NCBI GenBank assembly: GCA_000442125.1
Contig: KE546968.1
Coordinates: 1,205,932 to 1,269,931 of the forward strand
DNA: 64,000 nt
Direction: 5' to 3'
Source of the DNA: Opeltia flavorubescens
Taxonomy: Eukaryota > Ascomycota > Lecanoromycetes > Teloschistales > Teloschistaceae
The translations under genes were made by a program, and so were the position numbers. Below are positions 44,833 to 57,306 of the stretch, one piece after another. Each line of letters opens with the position of its first letter. Within the stretch, counting starts at the first letter, position 1. Under the pieces are notes generated by a model. That model was not told the DNA's origin, did not search any database, and saw nothing but the letters and a program-made list of their open reading frames with translations.

Positions 44833-47800
44833 ATGGCGAAGCGTCAGGCAGGCTCAGCAGCGGATGTTAGTCCCCACAGCAAACGGCGAAAATTGATGGA
44901 CAATGGCGCTGGACAGTCGAAGCCAGAGGAGGTATCCTCCGTAAAGCATCTACAGGACATCCTTGCATTTAATCAAGATGCTGGACCGGAGACGAGAAGG
45001 AGTACGCTTGATTCTTCTTCTAGCTTTTGGCCCAGCTCATGAGTTCTTGCATAGACATCCAGGCATTCAAGAAATTTCTAGAATCCATTACTCATGGTCA
45101 AGATCCTACATTGCAATCCACGCGGCGAGAACTTCTTCTCAAATATTTGAGAGTCCAACCACTTTCACGGGAAGATGAGGCTTCTACTCATGCTTTCGAC
45201 CTCGTCAAAATCTGGAGCTTTGCCGCTCAGTCGAACAATGAGGCCCTGTTCGACGCTGTTGCTTCCGCACTGGCTTTACTGTTGAGGACAATATCGCATC
45301 ACGTGGAGTTTCAAGTACTCGGTAGAAATCTTTGCCAGCTCCTGTTGCAAAATGATCAGCTAAAATTACTTGAGAGAGGGTTGAGTGCGCAGAGAAGCAA
45401 GGATCATCTTCTTTCAACAACCATCCGCTTATTGACAGAGATCGTCTCATTCGACGGCGGTAGCTCAGCAAAACGCGTCTTTCGATTGAAAGGAGTAACC
45501 TTCAAACGTCTAGACAATTTTTTAAGCTTACGGCAAGATGTAAAAATAACTGGACCCAGCTCAAAGAAAAGACCTTCAGTGAGAAACAATGCTTTGCAAT
45601 ATCTGTTCACCAACCTACGGCTACAGGACCATGTAGCGAAAACGGAAATCCTCGCAAATGGGAAATTGCTACGTTCTGTGTTCCAAAATATCACTGAAGA
45701 TTCTCCCTTGACTATCTACGAAATTTTGGACGTTGTGAAAGACGAAGTACTCAAGGATGACAAGATCCCACTGAAGATTAAAGGGAGAATCGTTACCGAC
45801 CAAATCTTAGGCTTTATTGCCACACTGTACAGCTATCGCTTGGATGAAAACTCCTTCAAGGATAATGAATCTGGTCACAGTCGGGCAAGTATTCCAGCTA
45901 CTGCGCATGGTTTCTTGCTTTCCGTTTGTACCATACCCGAGTATGGTGTTCTGATCCCACAAAGTAATCAATTTGCTGGCATGGTAGGGGAAAGAGCTGG
46001 CTCCCCTGTTGACCTAGATTACCAAGATATCCGAACACAGTACAAGCCCTCCATCAAGCTTACATCAATCAAAAACCACACTATTGCATCCTTTCTCCAA
46101 ACACTTCGCCCGTATGCCAGTTATTTTCACCGTGACCTTATCCTTTCTACGTTCCAAGCCGCACCGGAGCTTGTACCCGACTACTTTGGCAGAAAGAAAT
46201 CTTTCTCTGTCGACCCAAAGTTGACCGCTACCTGGTTCGGTTTTGCAGCATTTCTCCTTGCCACAATCCAGCTTCCGCTTCCAGACGTGCTTGTCAACCT
46301 AAAAGTGCATGGATTACCTCCGCCCTCGACATCTGAGATCATCGCAAGTGTTTTACCGATGCAGTTGTCATCAAAGGTGACGAGCCGATGCCTTAATCAG
46401 AACGTTGGCATCATCAAATTCCTCATGATCAAGATTTTACGTGCAGCATTCGATAAATACGCGAGAACCATTCATCTTCTACGCTCAGCCAGTCGAAATC
46501 CGCATTCAAAATATAGCAAGTCATGGGATGATGCTGCTTCAGCCTTTACTGAAGACTTTGGTCAAAGGTGCCCAGACATGAGCCATGTCATCACAGTATT
46601 TCGAAGCTGTAAGCCTCAAGACCTCGTGCTTCGTGAAGCAAGTTCACATCTTTTGTCGCTATACTACCTTCATCTTCCACATTTAGCTTTGGAGCAGAAA
46701 TTTGATGCATCCAGCCCCTTGTCCGCTGCATTTGGCGACGAGGTATCTTCCGCTCGGCAATTCAAGGGAAATGGTCTTCAAAACCTCGTCTTTGAGCATT
46801 TGCTTAATATTGCTAGATGTTCGCCGGACATCCGTTGGTGGCAAAAAGGTGGTACGTAATTCTAAGATTCATAAATCGGAAATGAACTAATACTATTCCG
46901 CAGAACATGAGAAGCTCTCGCTCTTTGGCCGCGGTCTAAGATTCTGCGCAACGTTCGAGGGTAGTGCCAAAAAAAGCTCTCTTGAAGGAATGCTCCAGTC
47001 AGCCTTCCATGAAGGGCTTTGCATGGGGAGAGAGGACGATAGTCACCTCCTGGCAGCACTCCTCGAATCACTGAAAAGGACTAAGGACTGGCACCCAGTT
47101 GAAGCGTTATTTGAGTTTCTAGACGATTGTTTCATACGTCTATCAAAAAAGGTGGTAAAATATCATCAAGATCTGCTTGAGCAGACAGCGGAGCTTTATG
47201 GAGACGGCGCTCGAGCTATCAGGGGGCAACCGGGGGGGGAGTTGCTTGTCGTGGTGTCGGAACAGTGGCCCTTTATCCAGAGGTCTGCAACAAAAGAAGA
47301 CCTCGAAAACATCAGTCGTTGGGTTTCGTATTATCTTTCTATCCAAATGAAGAGAGACGAGGGTTCTAACTTCTTCAATCATGTACGATATTGCGTCGAG
47401 GCAGTTACGACAGATGAGCAGTGCAAAAAGTTGTTAAAGGAAGCTCCCGCGGAGGCTTTTGAAGATGCTACAAACTACGACAGTGCGAAGTCCGACAAGC
47501 TTGCAACGTCACCACTTAAGACATGGGCGGTTCAAGAAGATGGGGAAGCAGATGCTGGGGAACTTGAATGGGGACTGCCGGCACCACCACCTCTAGAATC
47601 GGAGGACCACCCAGGTTTGGGAAAGTGGAAGCAATTTGAGGTTGAAGAAGCAATTTTGGAAGGAGCAGCTGAAGAACTGATACTTTGCTTATGCTCCAAG
47701 TACGCAGACATTCGAAAGCAGGCATTGATTGAGCTACGCTCGTGGATGAGAAAAGTCGAGGTATAATCATAGCCGTAAAGAAGCGGCTCACATGATGCTG

Positions 47801-48503
47801 ACCCTTTGCAGACTTCCCAGTATAGTGAACGGGAACCAACTTATCTTCTTTTGGGTGAGCTGATCGAAACTGTCAACCAATTCATAGCGGATAGGCCACT
47901 GTCATACTTCGCTGGCGCCGCAGCGGCGGAATTCTGTATAATTCTGTCACATCCCTTGCATTACCTGTATAGCAAGGTCAATAGGTTTCTCAACAAAGGC
48001 CCAACGTGGAAAATTGAAAAATTGCCGTCATACTGGGTAGACCAGATTCTGATGCACCTCCCGGCGATGGACGATGCTCATTACAAAGAAATGGGATGGC
48101 TTCTCGATCTTCTAATCAAAGGTCTACGGACTGCAGCAGTGAGTTTGATCGTCTCACTTCTCGTCATGACACGAAAGCTGACGGTTACTTGTAGGATATG
48201 GAGTTGTACCGACGATGTCATATAATAGAACGACTGCTTTCACTTGTAGCATCACCGTCCTTGCGAACTTCGTATCAGGAGAAGCTGCTCAAGCTCTTGT
48301 TCAGTTGTACGCATGTTGATGGAAGCACTACACTGATCACACGGTATAGCCTGCTCAGTTGGGTGCGGTGCCGTATGGCTTCAGGTTCAGTGACGGGGTG
48401 GGAGGCTATTGCCCTTGAGCGTTTGGCGCATCAATGTCAAGTCACATGTGACATGGATCGAATTCATGAGTGGAGCGGTGGGAGAATTAAAGATACCCTT
48501 TGA
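44833..48503 (+). CDS. urb1: Ribosome biogenesis protein URB1/NPA1
   Basis: Model: exons 44833-45001, 45055-46851, 46904-47760, 47812-48138 and 48195-48503, 1152 residues. URB1 (Npa1) is a large helical-repeat nucleolar protein of the earliest pre-60S particles and snoRNA chaperoning. It starts MAKRQAGSAADVSPHSKRRK. The conserved N-terminal part has IQAFKKFLESITHGQD, LLLKYLRVQPLSREDE and GVTFKRLDNFLSLRQDVKI. The C-terminal part has WLLDLLIKGLRTAADMELYR, ERLLSLVASPSLRTSYQEKL and the final VHD-like IKDTL. No enzymatic motif is expected or seen. Of several acceptors before exon 2, the one at 45054 was chosen because only it joins in phase (RRNIQAFKKF). It is somewhat shorter than yeast Urb1 (about 1760), as many filamentous-fungal models are. 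Confidence 0.92.
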
Positions 48504-48890
48504 TGTTTGAGCGTGTCGTGCCTGTCCCAATACCTAATATGACGGACACTAGTCGATTACCCGATTAGGTCATTGTGCTCGGGTGAGCTGCTTTGCTTGA
48601 TACTCGCTACTGGAATTGATCACAACCCGACAAACAAATTCCCCTTTAATGATATAACAAACTTGTATTTGAATACTCTTGCATAGCACACTTCCACCTT
48701 CTGTCCATACGCTGCGAATCGATGCGCTGAATTCGATCGCATCTTCACACACCAAGCCCACATTGATCTGAAGCGATCGCCTTGCCAACCTCCGCACACG
48801 AGCTATCATACATAATTCTAGTCGCTATATCCCAAACTACGTAATTATTGACACCACTTTCACACTTTCTCTGCGACCTGTACTCTTCAT
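48504..48890. promoter_or_regulatory. URB1 3' flank and promoter of the 4E-T-like gene
   Basis: A 387-bp interval between codirectional genes. Nothing specific recognised. Confidence 0.45.
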
Positions 48891-51124
48891 ATGGCGAAGC
48901 AATGCCCGCCGAAGCGGTACTCAAGAGCGGAGCTCGAGCATCTACGGGACTCGCCCTTAGTTGCCAAACCTACTAGCCTACCTCCTACAGAAGAGTGGAT
49001 GGGGTATGATGGTTGTTGCCGGTTTTCCTAATGCCTGTGCTGATCCAAAGCCAGCCCGCCTTCTGATCCAAACCAGAAAAAGGTTCCTAACCGAGGAAAG
49101 ACTGAAGAACCATCAGCGCATGATGGTGTTAGTCGGAGACCTATATTTGAGAGACATATGTCTCGAGGATCTAGCAATGGTAAGCTGCTGCCTGCGCAAA
49201 ACCACCATGATAATACCATATTCGCTAAAGGCCAACCTAAGTTCCGGAGGATATTGTGCTTGGACCGCCAAAGACATCATTCGTATCTGCCGCCGGTGCA
49301 AGAAATCAAAACCGGAACTTCGACTCCCCAAGCCGCCCTAGCTTTGGTGCTCAAGTAGATGAGCCAACAAAAGGGGATCGCCAAAACTTTAGGGACAGAT
49401 ACTCTAGACAAGGCGCCAGACAGGATGCCGATGCCGATGCATCCCAAGAGCCTAGATCCGGCAATCAACAGCATCGACGAACGACAAATGAAGGTGAACC
49501 TTGGTCTGGCCGGCAGTCAAGATTCTCAGGGCAAGATGAGAACGAGAGAGGACTCCGGCGTAACGGACAACGTGAGCAAGAACGGGATCGAGACAGTTTC
49601 ACCGAAGCTAGGATATCTCGAGGCTTCGAGAGCCATAGACGAGATATCAATGAAGCAAACGAATCACGTCGCAACGGACAAGGGAGGGCTCGGAATGAAC
49701 CATCATGGTATCGGGACGACAAGGACGTGGAGGTGTCCGAGAACAAACGTGATCCCGCCCGAGCGCGTGAATGGCGTGAAAAGCCTAGAAGCAATGCTCG
49801 AGACCCGGATGTCGATGGGAGCAGGAGCACGAAGCCAGAGCTTGATCCTGAATGGATGGATGAGCCTGACGTTCAAGAAAAGAAGCAAGCTCACACTCAA
49901 GAAGACTTTGAGCGATGGAAGGAGCGGATGAAGGCGAGCAACGGCCCAGCTCAAGAAAACGCGCCACCACTCGGCGATCAGCGTGCTGGTCATGAACGAA
50001 CAATATCTGGCATCAGTTCACCAGCAGGAAAAGCCAAAGTAGAGACACCCCTTGTCGTCGACTCAAGTACCGATGGATTCTTCGGATTGTGGAATGATCT
50101 AGGCAAGAATGCGTCTTCAACCGACGAGCACACTAAAACAGAGGCAACCAAGGCCAAGGCTGCGAGGTCCTCTAAATTCACCGGCTTCTTCGGTGCGAAA
50201 CCAATGTCAACGGAGCAAGGATCAGGAGCTCCCGCAATGAATCCTTTTGCTACTCCTGCAGATTCGTCAAGTGAAGACAAAGAAGGATTTCAGCGGATTC
50301 TTAAATTACTTGATCAACAGCAGACTAATCCTTCCAAGGATACAGCGATTCGAGAGCAGGTCTTACGCCGCAATGTCCCTGCTTCTCCAGGAGCTCAGAT
50401 GCAACTGCAACAGGACGCATCCACTCTGCAAGGCCTCTTCAGCCCACGAACGAAGAACGGAGGTCCAATTCCACCGAATAAGGACAGTGAATTTTTACTG
50501 AACCTTATGCGGCAGTCTCGTCCACAGGCAGACACCGGTGATCAACGTCAGACGAATACTCTTCCGCCAGAGCTGCTTCCTTTTCAGAACCTTCTCGTTT
50601 CCAACCCCCCAGGACTTCCCAACCTCACGGCGAGGGAAGAACCCAAGCACCACGACAAACTAAATCCGACCCCTACGCACGACCGCAAAGGTCCACCTCC
50701 AGGGCTCTTTGACGCTCAGCGTCCAGGCCCACAAGATTCCCAGAGAATGGGCAAAGAAGGACCGGAATTTGCCCCGTCGTACATCAGCCAGCATGGGCCA
50801 CCCCGCCAATACATGATGCCTCCACCGGGTTTCCAGGCGCCACTACGAAATCCAAATCAGTTCCCTCCAGGCTTGATGGGAAATCATACGTCGGCTGGCC
50901 CCGACCCTGGGGACCCTTACGGATTGCGTGCCAACCCTCACCAAGCCTTCCCGCCGCCGGGCTTTATGAACCGTGCCCCTCCAGGGTTTCCTTCAATGCC
51001 ACCGTTGAATCAAAACAATGCCAGCCGTATGTATTTTGGTGGACCAGCCAGACCGCCTGGAGAGGGATTCGGAGAGGTGGGTGAATTTGGAGTTAATCCT
51101 GGGCAATTCAGGCGACAGGATTGA
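48891..51124 (+). CDS. 4E-T-like eIF4E-binding / mRNA regulatory protein
   Basis: Model: exons 48891-49003, 49055-49179 and 49242-51124, 706 residues. The start MAKQCPPKRYSRAELEHLRD, then SPLVAKP and EEWMG, has the layout of an eIF4E-binding helix (Y-x4-L-phi: YSRAELEHL) and resembles the N-terminus of animal 4E-T. Then come RRPIFERHMSRGSS and EDIVLGPPKTSFVSA, which look like short conserved linear motifs. A long Arg/Glu/Asp/Asn-rich segment follows, then STDGFFGLWNDLGKN, DKEGFQRILKLLDQQ and a Pro/Gly/Phe-rich C-terminus with repeated PPGF units (MMPPPGFQAPL, AFPPPGFMNRAPPGF). The architecture fits a disordered P-body-type translation repressor. The eIF4E-binding call rests on the motif alone. 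Intron acceptors at 49054 and 49241 were picked over closer AGs for frame. Confidence 0.75.
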
Positions 51125-51540
51125 TGGCTACGGGACAATCGGGTTTGGGAAGGGTTATGGATGAGAAGATGATTGCATGATACCCCCGGATTCGAAGGTG
51201 GAGGTGGGAATGGTGATATTTGCTGGAGCCAGCTTAGCTTGTCCATAGAAAAGATATTGCAGACAACTGACGGGTCAATTGCATGTCCTGCCCATTAGCA
51301 TGCACGTTTTGCATGTTGATGGCCATGTCGTAGGTCGTTGTAGACTTCCTTGAAGCAAGGGTTTGCAATCTAGCTGCCCACTTCAGCCCATTATTGCAAG
51401 CAATCTCTGATTTAAAGCATTGCAGCAACCTTATTTAACCTCTCTGCATCTGACAGGGTGGCATATTTTAACCGCCAAATTAAAAACCAAAAACAATTCT
51501 AACTTAGTATAAGTAGAATGTAACAAAAGCTGATAGTAAA
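51125..51540. other. Intergenic between the 4E-T-like gene and tRNA
   Basis: The 3' flank of the 4E-T-like gene, then AT-rich sequence up to the tRNA 3' end. Nothing further recognised. Confidence 0.5.
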
Positions 51541-51620
51541 AGGTCCCACTGGGGTTCGAACCCAGGTTGTTCGGATCTTCATCATCAGAACCGAAAGTGA
51601 TACCGCTACACTATGGAACC
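51541..51620 (-). tRNA. tRNA-Gln(CTG) with a 9-nt intron
   Basis: Read on the minus strand the gene starts GGTTCCATAGTGTAGCGG and folds as a cloverleaf: acceptor stem GGTTCCA/TGGGACC, anticodon stem TTCGG/CCGAA, loop TTCTGAT, T-arm CTGGG-TTCGAAC-CCCAG, and discriminator T as in eukaryotic tRNA-Gln. The anticodon CTG is at 51588-51586. A 9-nt insertion (51584-51576) follows the base after the anticodon, the canonical position 37/38 for nuclear tRNA introns. The mature form is 71 nt. A run of four T including the last base and the next three (51541-51538) serves as polymerase III terminator. Confidence 0.93.
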
Positions 51621-51621
51621 T

Positions 51622-53449
51622 GCATGATCGGTTTGCGCGCAAAAAAATCTATAGTGAGAGATTTTCCGCGGTGGTAGGATGAGTCAAGATATATTGCGGG
51701 GTAGGCGTGAATCGACTAACAAGCAAAAGACTGAGGACACAAGTAATGTAGGAAAGTGGATATGATTGCTTCATGCGTTTTTTAGCGTTGTGTAAGCTTT
51801 AAAATAGGTATGTGCAATGTTTCAGGACATTCCGTCACTTTTATCCCTGGGACATATTCTACTTTATTGACGACATTAATTATCAGATGTTGCTTTCCTA
51901 CCTGGACTCCGTCGATCTCCAAGCCCAACCTGCAACAGTTTTTTCCTGAGAATAATTAAATATAGTCAAATTAATGAACTGTTGAATCTCGCGCCTGAAC
52001 GAACACTTTTGTGTTGGCGATAATGCTACGGAGTAGAAGATTATAATATCACGGCAAGAAGCAATGAGCGATTTCGTGTACGTTAAAATTAACTATACAG
52101 CTCTATATATCCTGTCAAACTAAATGTTTGCTTTACTTTCCATTATTATCATCAATTCTTCTTCTTGAAAACGAAAATGGGCGATGTTCGATCGATGCTC
52201 AATGCTTTTTGACCATCTCGGATCATCTCCAATACTATATATGAACGATAATAAGTATTGAATAGACAGTCCGTCTGCTCATCCTTAGTTTCTCACTTCC
52301 AAGGCAGAGCTATGAATAATTGATCCTTCACGGTTGGATAGTATGGATGTCTAAACATAGTGTTTCAACTCGACCGTCACTGATTGGTAAGACTTCTGTG
52401 AGGCATGGAAATCTACATTGGGCTTTCAATCGACTCGCTGGATTATTGTTATTCAAATCATATCGTAATACTGGCTCACCAAGGAGCGGCAGAAAGCACG
52501 ACATGTTCAAGATGATTCGAATAACGGCTCCAGCTCCAGAATGACGAGTCGCGTGAACACGAGGTGGCAAATCAAAGATATTTGGGCCGTTCGATATCAC
52601 GAGGTAGAGATACTACAACTTTCTGTTCTTGAAAACGATAAATATGCCTAGAATTCTAGGCTGGATCAAGCTATGTACCCTGTCAGCAGACCATGTAATC
52701 TGGAGGATGGCAAGGCTTTCGAAGAATCGCCTATAAGCCCCAGATATTCTTCGAAGAATGACTATTTTGCCCGCTTAACGATTGTAGAAGCACCTGCGAA
52801 ATTGGGTCTTATTTTCTTTCGAATATAACTTCTCATCAAAACCCCTTGAAAAAACTCCCCACTCCTTGAAATTGTATCTATGTTTGAATCGACGCTGGTT
52901 TAGACATTAATATGCCTATCGATAGCAGCCGAGGAATAATCTAAGTAGGCCATGGACGACAAATGACCAAAGTGATATTATGCAAACAGGTCCACCTGCA
53001 CCTCCAGAAAGTCGAAGTCTTGGATACAGGTCTCAATATCGACCGTAGCATGACTCTCGGCGTGTCACTTTTCTCGCTGCACATAGTCGAGAACCCGCCG
53101 TCTCCATTAGTATACATACTCGAGGGATCTCAACGTGATAGAAAATGGATAGAAGATGATGTCGAAGAAATGCAAGATTAAGCCAAGATCGAAGAAGCTG
53201 AAATGAAATTGAATTCACTTAGCCCAGCGAGACGAAAGAATATGGAGGTTATCTGATTGCGGGTGAAGCTTCAGCTACCACTCGATAAACTCATTTAGAC
53301 ATACATACACCTTTCATGGTAGCAGCATCCGATTCAGTTCCCGTAGCCGCAGGTCCACGTCCCAGCTAAATGCATACTTATAGTCTTCAATATGCCCTAA
53401 ACCTTCTGCCCCGTTGTCCTGAATGCTTGCTAAGCCGTACTTGTCATCC
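51622..53449. other. AT-rich 1.8-kb gene-free stretch
   Basis: Low GC and dense stops in all frames. No coding, RNA gene or clear repeat recognised. Two nearby copies of TTCGAAGAAT (about 52718 and 52752) are the only local pattern. The stretch includes the 3' flank of PRP22 on the right. It could be decayed repeat DNA, but no element can be named. Confidence 0.5.
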
Positions 53450-56400
53450 TTAGCCCCAAGTACCTGAAGATGCGCCTCTGCCCTGCCTCTTCTGCGCTGA
53501 TAGGCGCCAATCATCTTCCCCTGCGAAGCGATTGTACAACGGCTTAATGGTTTCGGCCTTCTTCCTCTTCGACATCCGATCACTCGGGGCAACCTTGAAG
53601 AAAGTAGGAGCAGCCTCAACCAACCATTTTGGTTCAATGGCCGTAGTAAAGTGCATGTACTCTTTTGTCGTCAATACTAGAGTGTGGAAGATGACGTGCT
53701 CTGCAGGTTTTCCAAACAATGCTGCGTTTGGATGCATGTAGACTGGCGTTCCTTCAATCAAGGTCTTGTACCCTTCTTGGGGATCTTTCCGCGCTGCATT
53801 TCGAAAAAAGCCTGAACACAGTGCTTGACGCACTTTCATCGTGTTCCGCCCACACGAGACGACCTGGTGCTTGTATCGTTCCATGATGCTGACGAGTTGT
53901 TGACGGACGTCCTGAGCTCGCCGCATCGCTCGCGCTTGGATAAAGTTCTCGAAGCACCAAGGACTGGAGAATTTCGATTGTTTCCAGCCGTTGTACACGT
54001 TGAGCAACGTCAGATGGTCACCATGTGGATCATGGAACTTGGTCTTCTTCTGATCCGCCTGCTGTTGCTTTTCCTTGGGCCGATAGAAGACATTCTGGAC
54101 TGAGAGCATAGCGACAATACTCAGCATCTCGTCCGAACATCCCACATCCACGGAGAATATCAGCACTTTGGCAAGTGCGGGTTCCATGGGAAATTCTGCC
54201 ATCTTCCGGCCCAGTCTCGTCAGTAGACCTTCGTCGTCCAAAGCTGACAGCGCGTAAAGCTCCTCCAGTGCTGTCAACATTGTGTTGGGTGGAGGTGGAT
54301 CCATAAAGTCAAAATGTAGAAGATCGTTGATCCCCATCGCCTTGAGCATGAGAATGGTGTGAGAAAGATTTTGGCGTTGGATTTCCGGTATAGATGTAGG
54401 CAGCATTTCGGATTGAAACGCAGCTTCAGTGTAGAGCCGAAAGCATTTCCCCGGTCCTGTCCGTCCTGCACGGCCAGCTCTCTGCTTTGCTTGAGCTTGG
54501 GATACTGGCGTAACAACTAAGGAGTCCATCCCGAGTTTGGGATCATAGGCATTCTGCTTGACAAACCCAGGGTCAATGACGTAGTATATCTGATCGATGG
54601 TGATGGACGTTTCGGCGATATTGGTCGCGATAACCACTTTTCTGCTGCCCGGTGGTGCAGGCTCGAAGATCTTGCTTTGCATCTCGCTAGGTAACGCAGA
54701 GTACACGGGCAAGATGATCAGCTCCGGCACGCTTGGCCCTAAAGCTTTCATTCTCTCGAAAAGAATCTCACAACTCGTGTCGATCTCTTCTTGTCCCGTC
54801 AGGAAAAGCAGGATATCTCCCGGAGGCTCTGTAAGATGTATTTGCATGACAGTGACAAGCGCGGCATCCAGATAATCGGATTCAGGCTCCTTCGAGTACA
54901 TGATCTCAACGGGATAAGTTCGTCCTGGAATGGTAAAGATTGGGCATTTGTTGAAGTATTCCGAGAACTTGTCGGCATCTAATGTTGCTGAAGTAACTAT
55001 GACTTTGAGGTCTGGCCTCCTTTTCAACGTTTTCTTAAGTAATCCAAAGAGAACATCAGTTGCTATCGTCCGTTCATGGGCTTCGTCAAGCATGATGACG
55101 GAATATTTATTCAGATTAGGATCCAGTAGTACCTCCCGCTGTAACATGCCATCGGTCATGTACTTGATTTTAGTTTCAGGACTTGTACAGTCCTCAAATC
55201 GAATCGTGTAGCCGACTTCCTGGCCCAGTTGACATCCAAATTCTTCAGCGACTCGCTTGGCTACGGACATTGCTGCAACACGACGTGGCTGTGTACATCC
55301 AATCATGCCATTGTTGGCAAATCCGCCTTCCGCGAGGTACTGCGTCAGTTGTGTCGTTTTCCCCGATCCAGTGTCACCCACGACGATCATGAGCTGATTC
55401 TCTTTCACGGCCTGCAAGAGTTGCTTGCGAAACTTGTATACCGGCAGGCTTTCACGCTGTTGTTTAATCGACATGGAAGTTCTTTTGCCAAAAGACTGGT
55501 CTTTACTTTGAGTAACTCGCTTCCATTCAGGCGCACTTTCTGATGGTTTGTTTGCTTGAGGATTTCTCAAGTCGCTTGCGAACTTCCGTTGATCTGGGGC
55601 GACCATCGGATCCTGCCATTGTGCGTTTAGATCAACCTGAGAGGCTTGTTCGGCGGCCTTGTCCTGTGCCTCTTGCTGTCGTAAATCTCTCCGCTCTTTA
55701 GCCAGCGATGTACCGGCCATAGCAGCACGATTCATTGACCCATCTGGAGCCTTGACCACTCTTATTGGGGATAGCTCCAATGATTGTTTAGTCTGCCCAG
55801 CTAGGAATGGAGGTTCTTCTTCTCTGACTTCAATGTCTACATCCTCTTCCTCCTCGAAATCCCCCTCACCAGTCAAAGTTGCATTATACTCCTCATCGAT
55901 ATCCGGATATTCAGACGCAGATATTGCCCCAGACGCAATCATCTGCTTAATTTCAAATCTTTCCTGTGAAGTTTTTCGCTTCCTACTACGCCCAGCTCTA
56001 CCATTCATGTCACCTTCAATGACCGGCACTTCGGAGCTGTAGCCATTGTGACGACTATTGCCATTTGACACAGAGCTCGCACCGTTCAAGCTTTCCATGT
56101 TTGCACCTGAAGCTACCCGCTTCTGAGGTGCTAGATCACGACCTGTGACCTGGTCAACCTCTTTCATCGATAGACTGTACTTCTCTCCTGTAATACTCAT
56201 GACCTTTACTTTGACTGGTTGGCGATCGCTGAGAAGGTCGGACGGATGATTGACGCGCGCTCCTTCCTGTATTGCGGAGATATGAACCAAACCGTAATGA
56301 GCTGAACCATCGGCCCTTTTTCTAACATTTTTGAGGTTCACGAAAGCTCCAAAGTCTTTGACGCGAGTGATGATTCCGTTGTACACTTTGAACAGCTTTG

Positions 56401-57163
56401 GGGCGTCGTCGAGCTCTGGGGTTGGCGGCCGCTTGAATACACTGTCATCGTCCTGCCGCCGCCGCCCCTTGTTCCTCTCATCAAAATTTCGATGCCTGCT
56501 CTCGGAACCGTCTTTATATTGCATGTCCCGACCATATTTGTCCTTGTGAACATCATGCTCATCTCGGTCATAGCTGGACCGTTGTCTGCGACCTCGTGAT
56601 CTGGATCTTGATCTATGCTTTTCCTTTTTATGTCTCCCTCCTCGTCCCTCGTCTTCTGGACTTCTGCTTCGTTTCCGACCATTTCCATTCTCCAAAAGAT
56701 TGCGAGGCCGGCCAGCCAAATTTTCAAGCATGGCGAAGGTGTCGTCGATGGCATCTGCTTTGGCCGTCCTTTCCTCAAATTTGTCATTCGCCATAACATC
56801 CTCCCAAGCTTGTTCACGATCTGGGACAGCAAGACCTTTAAAGATCCGAGCTTTCTTCTCCGTGTCATCGAGACTATTCCTGGTTTCTTCCATGTTGGGG
56901 CCGTTCTCTAAGCCTGTTCTTTTGCCTTTGTATTTTGGGTGCATGGTCAGAATCAGTCGATCGACACTCTCGATTAGACTCTGCGGAAACTCCGCCCCCA
57001 TCTCTTCCAGTTGCGACTTGAAGGCGGCCAAGGAACGACATTTTGAATGCTGATTAATGACAAACTCAGCGAGCGTTTTGTCGCTAATGCCGAGATAGTT
57101 CTGGAGCTCCGAAGTGATCTTAGAGACGAGCGAGAGTAGTTCCAGGGACTCAAGATCATCCAT
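53450..57163 (-). CDS. prp22: DEAH-box splicing helicase PRP22 (DHX8)
   Basis: An intronless gene of 1237 residues. Prp22 releases spliced mRNA from the spliceosome and proofreads exon ligation. The N-terminal helical domain ([20 protein letters not shown]) is followed by an Arg/Ser-rich segment at about 163-200 ([11 protein letters not shown] ... [10 protein letters not shown]) and an S1 RNA-binding domain at about 257-336 ([20 protein letters not shown] ... YGLVHISAI). The helicase core: Walker [11 protein letters not shown] at 596-605, [12 protein letters not shown] at 693-696, SAT near 725, then [10 protein letters not shown] and [20 protein letters not shown]. The HA2/OB region contains YVHxNAALF-like [13 protein letters not shown], and the C-terminus is [16 protein letters not shown]. 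The size and domain order are those of PRP22 rather than PRP2 or PRP16, which lack the S1 domain. Confidence 0.97.
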   Translation of the reverse strand: MDDLESLELLSLVSKITSELQNYLGISDKTLAEFVINQHSKCRSLAAFKSQLEEMGAEFPQSLIESVDRLILTMHPKYKGKRTGLENGPNMEETRNSLDDTEKKARIFKGLAVPDREQAWEDVMANDKFEERTAKADAIDDTFAMLENLAGRPRNLLENGNGRKRSRSPEDEGRGGRHKKEKHRSRSRSRGRRQRSSYDRDEHDVHKDKYGRDMQYKDGSESRHRNFDERNKGRRRQDDDSVFKRPPTPELDDAPKLFKVYNGIITRVKDFGAFVNLKNVRKRADGSAHYGLVHISAIQEGARVNHPSDLLSDRQPVKVKVMSITGEKYSLSMKEVDQVTGRDLAPQKRVASGANMESLNGASSVSNGNSRHNGYSSEVPVIEGDMNGRAGRSRKRKTSQERFEIKQMIASGAISASEYPDIDEEYNATLTGEGDFEEEEDVDIEVREEEPPFLAGQTKQSLELSPIRVVKAPDGSMNRAAMAGTSLAKERRDLRQQEAQDKAAEQASQVDLNAQWQDPMVAPDQRKFASDLRNPQANKPSESAPEWKRVTQSKDQSFGKRTSMSIKQQRESLPVYKFRKQLLQAVKENQLMIVVGDTGSGKTTQLTQYLAEGGFANNGMIGCTQPRRVAAMSVAKRVAEEFGCQLGQEVGYTIRFEDCTSPETKIKYMTDGMLQREVLLDPNLNKYSVIMLDEAHERTIATDVLFGLLKKTLKRRPDLKVIVTSATLDADKFSEYFNKCPIFTIPGRTYPVEIMYSKEPESDYLDAALVTVMQIHLTEPPGDILLFLTGQEEIDTSCEILFERMKALGPSVPELIILPVYSALPSEMQSKIFEPAPPGSRKVVIATNIAETSITIDQIYYVIDPGFVKQNAYDPKLGMDSLVVTPVSQAQAKQRAGRAGRTGPGKCFRLYTEAAFQSEMLPTSIPEIQRQNLSHTILMLKAMGINDLLHFDFMDPPPPNTMLTALEELYALSALDDEGLLTRLGRKMAEFPMEPALAKVLIFSVDVGCSDEMLSIVAMLSVQNVFYRPKEKQQQADQKKTKFHDPHGDHLTLLNVYNGWKQSKFSSPWCFENFIQARAMRRAQDVRQQLVSIMERYKHQVVSCGRNTMKVRQALCSGFFRNAARKDPQEGYKTLIEGTPVYMHPNAALFGKPAEHVIFHTLVLTTKEYMHFTTAIEPKWLVEAAPTFFKVAPSDRMSKRKKAETIKPLYNRFAGEDDWRLSAQKRQGRGASSGTWG

Positions 57164-57306
57164 GGCCCGATTATCTTGGAATATTCGTTACGTCCGATTT
57201 CTTTGGACTGACATGAAATGCGAGGTAGAAGCTATCAAGCATCTAGGATTACCAGGAATGGTTAGGCAGATACAACTGCCTCCAAAGTATTGGATTAGGG
57301 CCTAGG
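57164..57306. promoter_or_regulatory. Proximal promoter of PRP22
   Basis: Only 143 bp remain between the PRP22 start codon and the inverted-repeat element, so upstream control sequences of PRP22 beyond this must be inside the element or displaced to its far side. Confidence 0.45.

Noticed and set aside
52710-52765. TTCTTCGAAGAA words as a heat-shock element
   Set aside because: The spacing of TTC and GAA units does not match the alternating five-base heat-shock element.
53314-53449. Possible extra C-terminal exon of PRP22
   Set aside because: PRP22 already ends with the family-typical [16 protein letters not shown]; the frame beyond is unrelated.
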